DNA of 13,908 bases from Promethearchaeota archaeon (GTDB lineage: Archaea; Asgardarchaeota; Lokiarchaeia; Sigyniarchaeales; SOKP01): contig JAUWZT010000070.1 of assembly GCA_030615145.1 (NCBI GenBank), positions 1 to 13,908 on the forward strand, written 5' to 3'. Both the position numbers and the translations under genes were made by a program. Positions 1-6,639 of the stretch are shown piece by piece; position 1 is the stretch's first letter; the number at the start of each line of letters is the position of its first letter. The notes beneath the pieces are model-generated. The model saw only the letters and a list, made by a program, of their open reading frames with translations, was not told where the DNA came from and did not search any database.

Positions 1-108
1 GATCCAGACGCTCTTAAGGTGTTAAATATACATCAAAATGAGGTAGATATGGTCAAGGCCAGTCCTAAAAGTTTCCAATCAGTTTTTTGTATAATGCAAA
101 AAATATAA
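1..108 (+). CDS. C-terminal end of an unidentified protein (partial)
   Basis: Frame 1 is open from the first base for 35 codons and ends at a TAA at 106-108, so this is probably the tail of a gene that begins outside the window. The visible residues start DPDALKVLNIHQNEVDMVKA and end with a short hydrophobic stretch and CIMQKI. The composition is protein-like, with a mix of charged and hydrophobic residues, and the other two plus-strand frames hit stops within the first 25 bases. It ends 16 bases before the stop of the convergent peptidase gene, a normal tail-to-tail spacing for this window. Too little is visible to name a family, and I do not recognise it. Confidence 0.5.
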   Translation, partial: DPDALKVLNIHQNEVDMVKASPKSFQSVFCIMQKI

Positions 109-124
109 AAATAACTAAATTATT

Positions 125-1354
125 TTATTTTAGATAATTTAACGCTGTTAAAGCAAATATTTTTGTTGTATCAATTAAATCGTTAATAGATACAAACTCA
201 TCCTCCGCATGTACATTATTTTCATGCGTTCCAGTTCCCATTAGTATCGTTTCAATTCCCTTTTCATGAAACCAATGCCCATCATTTGCGGATTGGAATA
301 ATTTAAACTCTCGATCTTCGTTATATACAATTTTAATTGCATTCTTGATAGCTTTAGCGAATTTAGAATTAATATCTGATGCAAATGGTTCAAAGGACAT
401 TGGAAATTGAACATTGATGTTCAAGTCAGAATCTTCTTTTTTAGCAGCTTCTATGAACTCTAAAATGCGGGTCTTTATACTTTCAACATCTTGTTCTGGA
501 ATGGTATTGATCATACAGTATAACAAGCATTTATCTGGCACAGCAGATAATTTGTCGCCCCCCTCAATCTTTGCTATATTGACAGTACTTACTTTAGAAG
601 GATGTCCAGGAAAATTTGGATATTTGGTTTCAGTATTGAGGAACTCTGCTTGTAATTGAGTCAAAAAATTCATCACACCAATCATTTTTTGTATAGCATT
701 GACTCCAGAATACTCATTTCTATAAATCGGGATGTCGAGAAAACTTAAAGCGTGAGCCTTTTTTCCTTTAATTAGAAATGTAACAAGTAAGAATCCTCCA
801 GTATAGGCTGTTGGAAAACCTCCGCGTCCATCTCCTAATAGACAAGCATCACCATTAATATGTCCCTTATCCAATAAGTACCTAACTCCATTGAACCCAC
901 CTGTTTCTTCATCTATTGCCGAAATTAATGTTAAACTTCCCTCAAATTTAATACCTAACTCAAGCAAGGCTTTAGTTGCAAAAATTTCTGCAGTTACACA
1001 TGCTTTATCGTCACACGCTCCTCGACCATATATTTTTCCATCAATTATATGACCTCCAAATGGATCTTCTGTCCATCCCTTATAAGCAGGGACGGTATCC
1101 ATATGACCATATAATAACAAAGAGGGCCCCGTTAGATTTTAATACTTCCCTACTACATTATTTCGTTTTACAAAAGTTTTAAGACCAAGCTCTTCAAATT
1201 TATTCTGAACAAACTGTGCTATCTGTTTATACTTACCTGGTGGATTCTCGGAAGGAATCTGAATGATTTGCTTATGAAAATATATTATGTCCTCCCGCAT
1301 TTCTTCTATCTTTTCTATTATCGCTTTTTCAATACTTTCCATTTTTATACTCAC
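125..1354 (-). pseudogene. M20 family metallopeptidase (ArgE/DapE/carboxypeptidase-like), interrupted by an in-frame TAA
   Basis: One continuous minus-strand frame encodes about 409 residues, the usual M20 length, but codon 72 is TAA (1141-1139). M20 enzymes are cytosolic two-metal (usually Zn) hydrolases that cleave peptides, N-acyl amino acids or related amides. All expected active-site motifs lie after the stop. In read-through numbering they are GHMDT with metal-binding His84 and Asp86, GACDDK with bridging Asp115, DEETGG with catalytic and metal-binding Glu149/Glu150, Asp175 in GDGRGG, and His382 in NNVHAED. The 71 residues before the stop are the normal helical N-terminus. The start could be GTG at 1354 or ATG at 1342, and neither has a clear ribosome-binding site. 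A restart at TTG 1120 would lose the N-terminal part of the catalytic fold. Either this is a recent nonsense mutation or the base call is wrong. The exact substrate cannot be told from the sequence. Confidence 0.85.
1139..1141 (-). other. In-frame TAA stop inside the M20 peptidase frame
   Basis: Reading the minus strand, the codons run GTA GTA GGG AAG TAT TAA AAT CTA ACG GGG, so the frame is the same before and after the stop. Residues before it (NNVVGKY) and after it (NLTGPSLLLYGHMDT) join as they would in an intact M20 protein, with no bases missing. A single substitution in a sense codon (for example AAA, GAA, CAA or TCA) would explain it. TAA is not a known selenocysteine or pyrrolysine codon. 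Confidence 0.85.
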
Positions 1355-1437
1355 AAATTCTTATTAGATACATATTTGATGTGGATGTATATAAAACTAA
1401 AAAATTAAAAAACTAACGAACACATAATTACTTATCT

Positions 1438-1477
1438 TTTTAAATAAAAAGAACTCGAATTAATAATTAAAAGTGAT
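1438..1477 (+). promoter_or_regulatory. Probable TATA box and ribosome-binding site of the GAPDH gene
   Basis: A TATA-like TTTTAAATAA lies at 1438-1447, about 40 bases before the GAPDH start. That would place transcription start near 1468 and leave a short leader. In that leader GTGAT (1473-1477) sits five bases before the ATG and can pair with the AUCAC of the anti-Shine-Dalgarno sequence at the 3' end of 16S rRNA. The 128-base gap also carries the promoter of the divergent peptidase gene. Confidence 0.45.
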
Positions 1478-1482
1478 AATAG

Positions 1483-2493
1483 ATGGCTAAAAGAGTAGCA
1501 ATTAACGGATTCGGTAGAATCGGACGAAATTTCTTCCGAACTGTAGTAGATAAATATCCTAACGAAATTGAAATTGTATCCATTAACGATTTATTCGAAC
1601 CAAAATACTTGGCTTATGTCTTAAAATATGATTCCATTTTTGGGCGATTTAAAGGAACTGTCGAGGCTAAGGAAAAATCTTTGATAATAAATGGAAAGGA
1701 AATTCCTATTACTGCAGAACGAGACCCAGCAAACTTACCACATGCTAGTAACAATATAGATGTTGCTCTCGAATCCACTGGATTCTTTACGAAAAGAGAG
1801 GGCGCTGCAAAGCATTTAGAGGCTGGAGCTAAGAAAGTCTTAATTAGTGCACCTGCGGGAAATCCTGATTTTACCGTTGTAATAGGTTGTAACGACGATA
1901 AATTAACTAACGAGCATAAAATCATTTCTATGGCATCTTGTACAACGAATTGTTTAGGTCCAGTAGTAAAAGTATTAATGGACAATTATGGAATTGTTAA
2001 CGGAATGATGACTACAGTTCATTCATATACTGGCGACCAACGACCAGTTGATACAGCAAGAAAAGATGATCCCATAAAAATGATTCGTGGTCGAGCTTGT
2101 GCGGCAAACATCGTTCCTACATCCACTGGTGCAGCTAAAGCGATTGGTGTTGTTTTTCCAGAATTAAACGGTAAAATGGATGGTATCGCAATGCGTATTC
2201 CAACTCCAAACGGGAGTGTTGTTGATTTAAAAGTAAATTTAGAGAAATCTACAACAGTAGAAGATGTTAACACTAAAATGAAAGAAGCCGCATCGGGTTA
2301 TCTAAAAGGAATTTTAGAATATACCGACGATGCAATAGTAACGACCGATATTGTTGGCAATCCCGCAAGTTCTATTTTCTCTAGCTTGTGGACCAAGGTA
2401 ATCGGTGGTACTTTCTGTGGTGTTGTTAGCTGGTACGATAACGAGTGGGGTTATTCCAATCGTTTGGCAGATTTAATCGTCAATAAATTATAA
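1483..2493 (+). CDS. gap: Class I glyceraldehyde-3-phosphate dehydrogenase, phosphorylating, NAD-type
   Basis: This cytosolic enzyme converts glyceraldehyde 3-phosphate, NAD and phosphate to 1,3-bisphosphoglycerate and NADH, reversibly, in glycolysis and gluconeogenesis. The 336 residues match the full family length. The N-terminal Rossmann domain begins with NGFGRIGRN (8-16). Asp36 in SIND occupies the position that usually selects NAD over NADP. The catalytic Cys153 lies in ASCTTNC and the activating His180 in VHSYTGDQ. The substrate-phosphate region (TGAAKAIG) and the C-terminal WYDNEWGYSNR are intact. This is the bacterial/eukaryotic class I type, not the class II enzyme typical of many archaea, which has a different sequence. 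The ATG is supported by the preceding GTGAT. It stands alone, divergent from the M20 gene and followed by a poly-T stretch. Confidence 0.97.
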   Translation: MAKRVAINGFGRIGRNFFRTVVDKYPNEIEIVSINDLFEPKYLAYVLKYDSIFGRFKGTVEAKEKSLIINGKEIPITAERDPANLPHASNNIDVALESTGFFTKREGAAKHLEAGAKKVLISAPAGNPDFTVVIGCNDDKLTNEHKIISMASCTTNCLGPVVKVLMDNYGIVNGMMTTVHSYTGDQRPVDTARKDDPIKMIRGRACAANIVPTSTGAAKAIGVVFPELNGKMDGIAMRIPTPNGSVVDLKVNLEKSTTVEDVNTKMKEAASGYLKGILEYTDDAIVTTDIVGNPASSIFSSLWTKVIGGTFCGVVSWYDNEWGYSNRLADLIVNKL

Positions 2494-2513
2494 ATCCTTA
2501 ACAATCTCAATTA

Positions 2514-2530
2514 TTTTTTTTCTTTTATTT
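2514..2530 (+). terminator. Poly-T terminator after GAPDH
   Basis: A run of eight T (2514-2521) followed by CTTTTATTT starts 20 bases after the GAPDH stop. There is no strong hairpin before it. Archaeal RNA polymerase terminates on such T-rich stretches without a stem-loop. Confidence 0.5.
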
Positions 2531-2570
2531 GTATTTGTTTAAAATTTTTGAAATTATTATTTGATTGTGG

Positions 2571-2629
2571 GATATAAAAACAAAATAATAGAAATGTTTT
2601 TAAAAACTTTCTTTTATAAGTTTATAGGA
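2571..2629 (+). promoter_or_regulatory. Possible TATA box and ribosome-binding site of the longin-like gene
   Basis: GATATAAAAA at 2571-2580 is a good TATA-like match and would start transcription near 2600. AGGA (2626-2629) then sits five bases before the ATG at 2635. An in-frame TAA at 2632-2634 directly precedes that ATG, so the protein cannot start further upstream. Confidence 0.35.
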
Positions 2630-2634
2630 TTTAA

Positions 2635-4002
2635 ATGGTTTATTTTCAAATTAGCCCTATTGGATTTGATTGTAGAAAGGATAAAAACAATTGTGAGAAA
2701 TATCCAGATTTCTGTTTGGAGTGTGTTAAAGCTCAACTTGAAAAATTTGGTTTAAATCTTGATTATAACTTAAAATTCACGATTATTGATTCTGAAGAAA
2801 AACGTATTCAAATGTTCCGGGACCTAATATGGCAGAAATTTTTAGATGTTTTGAACATAAAATACATTTTATTAATGGCTAAAGAATCTGGGTTAGCTCT
2901 AATTGATTATCCGATTTCAGGGGCGGGTGTAAATACTGAATTATTAACCGGATTTATCCAAGCAAATATCGCGTTTTCAGAATCTAGTAATACTTCAAAT
3001 GGAAATGCAAATCATGGAAATAATCATCAATTTTATGAATTTCAATACAAAACATTCAATATTTTACTTAAAAATGGCCAATTTATTCGAATCTGTTTAG
3101 TTTTAGATAATAAAGCTTCTGATAGCTTGAAAATTCTTGTAACTGACTTTTTAAGCAAATATGAAAGTAGATATCTTAATAAAATTGAAGCACATATAAG
3201 AAAAGGGATAATGCATTTCGAAGATACTATTGATTACATCACAGACACTTTTAATGTTAAACTAGTTTTTCCCATGATTCTAACGCACACATTATTACCA
3301 GACGAATTAGATTTAATTCAAAAAAATCCTATCCAAAAAGCAATAATGGATTTTGCAGAATTATTGTTAGTTTCAAAATCATTCTTTTTTATTATCAACT
3401 TAATCGATGAAGTTCAAAAAATAGTTCGGATAGACGCAAATAAGATACTTTATGAAGTGTACCAACTTATAGAAAAAAAAATTATTATCCCTACTACAAT
3501 TGAAACTGCTGAAGATACAATTAGTAAATTTCAAGAATCACGAGCGGTAAGAATAGCTAGTAATGAATTAATTTCTTCGATAATTTCTAATGATGATGCG
3601 ATAAATGAATTGAAAGAGAAAGTAAAGCATATGAGCGAAGAAGAAGTTAAATCATCCATATTTTCTTTCATCCGAAAAGCCGAAGCTGCCGAAAAAGGAT
3701 TAGCGTATAAAGAAGCACAGGAAGAATATGAAATGGCTCTTTACTTAGCATCTGGTTTTGATTATAAAGAGGAAGTAGGGAGAATATCATTCATGATTTT
3801 AGATCTTGATAAAAAGATAAAAGAATTGGAACTAGAGTATGCCTTAAAAATAGGTGAAAAAGCTGAGAAAAAAAAGGACTATGTCAAAGCTATTAATTAT
3901 TATCAACAAGGATTAAAAATTTTATATGATGCTCAAGAACTTTACGAATCTCGAATCAAAAAATTGAAAAAAAAAATTGCCAACCTTCAAAAAAATTTAT
4001 AA
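2635..4002 (+). CDS. Asgard-type longin/roadblock-like protein with N-terminal Cys4 motif and helical (TPR-like) C-terminus
   Basis: This 455-residue protein is predicted soluble. Residues 13-30 contain four cysteines spaced C-x6-C-x6-C-x2-C, a plausible zinc or iron-sulfur site. Residues about 76-205 (KYILLMAKESGLALIDYPIS, then TELLTGFIQA, then strand-rich FQYKTFNILL and QFIRICLVLD) have the pattern of longin/roadblock-like alpha-beta domains, the family that regulates small GTPases and that is expanded in Asgard archaea. A 16-residue Asn/His/Ser-rich loop (about 117-132) is inserted in it. Residues about 231-290 resemble a winged helix. Residues about 335-450 are charged helices with two TPR-like units (KGLAYKEAQEEYEMALYLAS and KKDYVKAINYYQQGLKI). 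The domain calls come from pattern, not a profile search. The likely role is an adaptor or regulator, possibly for a Ras-like GTPase, but no GTPase is encoded nearby and the function is unknown. Confidence 0.6.
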   Translation: MVYFQISPIGFDCRKDKNNCEKYPDFCLECVKAQLEKFGLNLDYNLKFTIIDSEEKRIQMFRDLIWQKFLDVLNIKYILLMAKESGLALIDYPISGAGVNTELLTGFIQANIAFSESSNTSNGNANHGNNHQFYEFQYKTFNILLKNGQFIRICLVLDNKASDSLKILVTDFLSKYESRYLNKIEAHIRKGIMHFEDTIDYITDTFNVKLVFPMILTHTLLPDELDLIQKNPIQKAIMDFAELLLVSKSFFFIINLIDEVQKIVRIDANKILYEVYQLIEKKIIIPTTIETAEDTISKFQESRAVRIASNELISSIISNDDAINELKEKVKHMSEEEVKSSIFSFIRKAEAAEKGLAYKEAQEEYEMALYLASGFDYKEEVGRISFMILDLDKKIKELELEYALKIGEKAEKKKDYVKAINYYQQGLKILYDAQELYESRIKKLKKKIANLQKNL

Positions 4003-4050
4003 AATTAAAGAATACAGCTACTTCTTTTATTATCTTCAATGTATTATGCC

Positions 4051-4060
4051 AAAAAAAAAA
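4051..4060 (-). terminator. Poly-T terminator for the M29 aminopeptidase gene
   Basis: Ten consecutive A on the plus strand are a T10 run on the minus strand, about 80 bases downstream of the M29 stop codon and inside the convergent gap. On the plus strand the same gap holds a weaker CTTCTTTTATT (4021-4031), which could end the longin-like transcript. Confidence 0.5.
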
Positions 4061-4081
4061 TGAACATCTTATTATACTTTT

Positions 4082-4100
4082 ATAGTATGCTTTATTTAAC
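4082..4100 (+). repeat. 19-bp imperfect direct repeat, left copy (flanks the M29 gene)
   Basis: ATAGTATGCTTTATTTAAC matches the sequence at 5331-5349 at 18 of 19 positions, in the same orientation. The two copies lie on either side of the M29 gene. Both are AT-rich, so a chance match is possible. Confidence 0.4.
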
Positions 4101-4139
4101 AGTTGAATTGATTCTATTATGTTTAGAGAGCCAGAGTGC

Positions 4140-5249
4140 CTAGATTTTCCATTGACCCTCTTCGTAGAAAATTTTTCCATCAGCTATAATTTTAGATCCT
4201 GGTGGCTTCATATCTTTTAAAATGTCCCAATGTATAGCACATTCGTTTTTTCCTCCGCATTCTACGAGTCCTAATCCAAGTGCACAGTGTAAAGTTCCTC
4301 CTATCTTTTCGTCAAATAGCATATTTTTTGTAAATTTGGTAATGCCATAGTTAGTTCCAATAGCAAATTCACCTAAAATATTCGCATTTTCAATCGCAAT
4401 TATCTCTTGTAGTAAGTCTTCGGCTTTATCTGATGTTGCTTTTGTCACTTTTCCGTCTTTAAAATCCAAGTAGATATTTTCAATTTCTTGTCCAAGATAT
4501 ATCCCCGGATATGTAAATCTTATATGCCCATTTACAGAATCCTCTACAGGACTAGTATATACCTCTCCATCAGGTAAATTTTCGTGTCCGCAACAATTTT
4601 CCCATGTTCTACCTTTTACTGAAAATGAAAGATCAGTGTCCTCCCCTAAAATACTAATCTTTTCTGAGGTGTTTAAAATTTCTATAAAGTTATTTTGCAT
4701 TTTCTCAATTTCCTTCCATTCGTTAACGGGATCCTCCTTATCTAGAAATAACGCTCTTTCTACAAACTCAAAATAAGAGAATAAATCCATATTTGCTTCT
4801 TGAGCTAAAGAATGGGACGGATAAGGGATTCCTACCCATTTATATTCCCCTTTAATATACCTTTCATCAATTATTTTATTTATTTCTCGTCTAGTTTGTG
4901 AACCATAATATTTAGCGACTAATTTAGGATCAACCAAGGAGAGTTTACGGGTGTTATAATCTCCAAAAATATATACTAAACTATCAAATTCTTTAGCTAT
5001 GGTTTTAAAAATGTCGTCTATATATATTAACTGTTCTTCTGAGCCGTGCTTAAAAAGTAATTCTTCTTCTCCTTCAACTGTAGGAATTAATAATGGATGA
5101 GCACCAGCTTTTAGAATTTCTGCATAAATTGCCTGAAAAAGTTCTTCTGCTATGGTGGGCCCCATAACATATACTCTTTGATCTTTTTTAACACCTATAG
5201 AATAGTTTACTGCTAATTTCGCTAATTTTTCGTAGAATTCACTTATCAT
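4140..5249 (-). CDS. M29 family aminopeptidase (AmpS/AmpT/PepS-like metalloprotease)
   Basis: M29 enzymes are cytosolic dimeric metallo-aminopeptidases that remove N-terminal residues from short peptides, often with broad specificity. The 369 residues are a little shorter than the usual ~400 of the family, but the C-terminal catalytic half is complete. The expected two-metal ligands are Glu229 in DGEVYTSP, Glu294 in LGEFAIG, His321 in GTLHCALG, and His340/Asp342 in AIHWD, with Glu314 in FDEKIGG close by. The N-terminal half (1-190) is the less conserved substrate-gating domain. The ATG at 5249 is the first start in frame and has a TATA-like box 27 bases before it. The gene is convergent with the longin-like gene and divergent from the Trp-rich gene. 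It probably works with the M20 and M42 enzymes of this window in peptide turnover, which is inference from shared function only. Confidence 0.93.
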   Translation of the reverse strand: MISEFYEKLAKLAVNYSIGVKKDQRVYVMGPTIAEELFQAIYAEILKAGAHPLLIPTVEGEEELLFKHGSEEQLIYIDDIFKTIAKEFDSLVYIFGDYNTRKLSLVDPKLVAKYYGSQTRREINKIIDERYIKGEYKWVGIPYPSHSLAQEANMDLFSYFEFVERALFLDKEDPVNEWKEIEKMQNNFIEILNTSEKISILGEDTDLSFSVKGRTWENCCGHENLPDGEVYTSPVEDSVNGHIRFTYPGIYLGQEIENIYLDFKDGKVTKATSDKAEDLLQEIIAIENANILGEFAIGTNYGITKFTKNMLFDEKIGGTLHCALGLGLVECGGKNECAIHWDILKDMKPPGSKIIADGKIFYEEGQWKI

Positions 5250-5270
5250 GAGATTTTAAAATTCTTGAAA

Positions 5271-5281
5271 CTTTAAAAATC
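5271..5281 (-). promoter_or_regulatory. TATA-like box of the M29 gene, suggesting a leaderless transcript
   Basis: Minus-strand GATTTTTAAAG is centred about 27 bases before the A of the ATG at 5249, the standard archaeal distance from TATA box to transcription start. There is no Shine-Dalgarno sequence in the interval. Transcription probably begins at or next to the start codon. Confidence 0.4.
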
Positions 5282-5330
5282 ATTCTCCAGTTGAATCCTT
5301 TTTTTTTTCTTTTCTTATTTTTCAATATTA

Positions 5331-5349
5331 ATAGTATGTTTTATTTAAC
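5331..5349 (+). repeat. 19-bp imperfect direct repeat, right copy
   Basis: ATAGTATGTTTTATTTAAC differs from the copy at 4082-4100 at one base. It lies in the divergent promoter gap between the M29 and Trp-rich genes, about 85 bases before the latter. It could be a regulator site or a chance AT-rich match. Confidence 0.4.
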
Positions 5350-5434
5350 GAAAAATTATGACTCTTTTATCTTATTAATAGGATTTTGTACTACGAATCA
5401 TAACTCAAGGTAAATTATAGATTTAGAATAAGAA

Positions 5435-5887
5435 ATGTATGATTCTCTTAAAAAGTATAATAATCAAGTATACACTGGCATGAAGATTGGTGGGTCTCAT
5501 AAATGGATCTATAACGACGGAAAATGGACTGAAACAAAAACCGCTCCAGCCAAATGGACAATTAACTTTAATAGTGTAAAAACAAGAGTAAATCCAGCAC
5601 CGTCTAATTCAGGGGCTAATATTGGTACTAAATTTCATTGGTACATTATTGCCGATCAAATCGCGACTAAACTAAATAAAGATTCTTATATGACGCAAAT
5701 GAAAGGTATTAAATATAAAATTGGTCATAAGCGTCCTCAATGGCGGACTTTTAGTTACAATTATCCTGAGCAAAACTCGTATAAAGAACGAGTCATAAAA
5801 ATATTAGAAACTATTCTTAACAAATTAAAGAATGAAAATTTGCCTAAAAACGACTCAATAACTCGGTTTATTTTTAATGAAATTTAA
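5435..5887 (+). CDS. Small basic Trp-rich protein of unknown function
   Basis: I do not recognise this 150-residue protein. It has no signal peptide or membrane segment and is rich in Lys and aromatic residues, with Trp at 24, 31, 41, 69 and 103. Regular blocks stand out: GMKIGGSHKWIY (15-26), a Lys/Trp stretch ending in NFNSVKTR (44-51), FHWYIIADQ (67-75), KYKIGHKRPQW (93-103), and a C-terminal amphipathic helix (about 116-134). The alternation of short strands and one final helix suggests a compact alpha-beta or beta domain. The basic surface and aromatics would fit binding to nucleic acid or another polyanion, but that is speculation. The ATG at 5435 is preceded by an in-frame TAA at 5429. 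Its last 33 bases overlap tail-to-tail with the methyltransferase gene. Normal-looking composition over the whole length argues that it is a real gene. Confidence 0.75.
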   Translation: MYDSLKKYNNQVYTGMKIGGSHKWIYNDGKWTETKTAPAKWTINFNSVKTRVNPAPSNSGANIGTKFHWYIIADQIATKLNKDSYMTQMKGIKYKIGHKRPQWRTFSYNYPEQNSYKERVIKILETILNKLKNENLPKNDSITRFIFNEI

Positions 5888-6481
5888 TTGATAGACAAAC
5901 CAATTACCGAAACATTCGTAAAAATCCAGACCAGCTTCCTTTGCCCACCGTTTTTCAGTTCTACGTAGTGGATAGTCAGGATCCAGAAAGAGTTCACTCA
6001 ATGATATTATACCATCTGGCTTTAGAATTCTTTTAAATTCCCTTAAAACTCTTATAGGATCAGGAATTTCGGGTAAACAAGTAATCGCAAAGATTCGATC
6101 TACGCTTTCATCTTCAAACGAAAGATTGTAAGCATCGTCTATTTTAGGAATAATATTTTGAATATTCTCTTTTTTAATTTTTTTCTTTAAACGGTTGATG
6201 ATTGATTCTTGAATATCAATTGCAAATACTTTTCCATTAGGTTGTACCTTTTCTGCTACTGCTTTCGTATAACTGCCTTTACCGGGCCCAATTTCTACTA
6301 CAGTCATTCCGGGTTTAAGTTGCATTCGTTCAGCAATAAGTTCAGGTTTTTGTATTAATCTACGACGGAACGGGTTATCAATCAATCTCGTTAAGAAAGC
6401 CGGGATGGGAAATTTGTATATTTTTCTAATAATTCTTACTATTATAAATATAATAAATAAGAAACACAAAAAAGCAATCAA
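5855..6481 (-). CDS. Membrane-anchored class I SAM-dependent methyltransferase
   Basis: The fold is a Rossmann-like methyltransferase of the UbiE/Methyltransf_11 type. Motif I is VVEIGPGKG (61-69), the acidic residue that binds the SAM ribose is Asp89 in FAIDI, Asp115/Asp116 probably lie near the adenine, and the FAITCLPEIPDP and LKPDGIISLSEL segments follow as expected. A hydrophobic helix (about 2-17) followed by Arg/Lys precedes the catalytic domain, so the enzyme probably sits on the inner face of the membrane and may act on a lipid, quinone or other hydrophobic acceptor (inference). The start is uncertain. TTG at 6481 is the first conventional one, yet the frame stays open to a TAA at 6547-6545 and the added residues (GEFKISDWTSILGTVFFILL) look like real protein that lengthens the membrane helix. 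ATT at 6541 is therefore a candidate start, giving 228 residues. Confidence 0.88.
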   Translation of the reverse strand: MIAFLCFLFIIFIIVRIIRKIYKFPIPAFLTRLIDNPFRRRLIQKPELIAERMQLKPGMTVVEIGPGKGSYTKAVAEKVQPNGKVFAIDIQESIINRLKKKIKKENIQNIIPKIDDAYNLSFEDESVDRIFAITCLPEIPDPIRVLREFKRILKPDGIISLSELFLDPDYPLRRTEKRWAKEAGLDFYECFGNWFVYQLNFIKNKPSY

Positions 6482-6639
6482 TAATATGAAAAAAACAGTT
6501 CCTAATATTGATGTCCAATCTGAGATTTTAAATTCACCAATTAGTTATAATTTATTTTAAGAATTTTTTTATCCTTTAATTTTATTCCAAATAATATAAA
6601 AAGGAAATAATTTTAATAGCTTTTAATTTATTCATATTC

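Noticed and set aside
414..659. Open frame on the plus strand inside the M20 peptidase gene
   Set aside because: It lies wholly opposite a frame with complete M20 catalytic motifs; similar antisense frames occur inside the GAPDH, HerA-like and M42 genes and are shadows.
125..1120. Treating the C-terminal M20 fragment as a separate gene starting at TTG 1120
   Set aside because: The fragment would lack the first strands of the catalytic domain, has no ribosome-binding site, and joins in frame to the N-terminal piece, so a single interrupted gene is simpler.
2561..2755. A 64-codon plus-strand open frame overlapping the start of the longin-like gene
   Set aside because: It has no ATG or ribosome-binding site at its start, is mostly hydrophobic/Lys-rich low-complexity translation of AT-rich DNA, and overlaps a frame with much better protein-like content.
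5299..5308. Ten-T run as a plus-strand terminator
   Set aside because: No plus-strand gene ends nearby; it lies in the divergent promoter gap between the M29 and Trp-rich genes, so it is more likely promoter-region AT bias.
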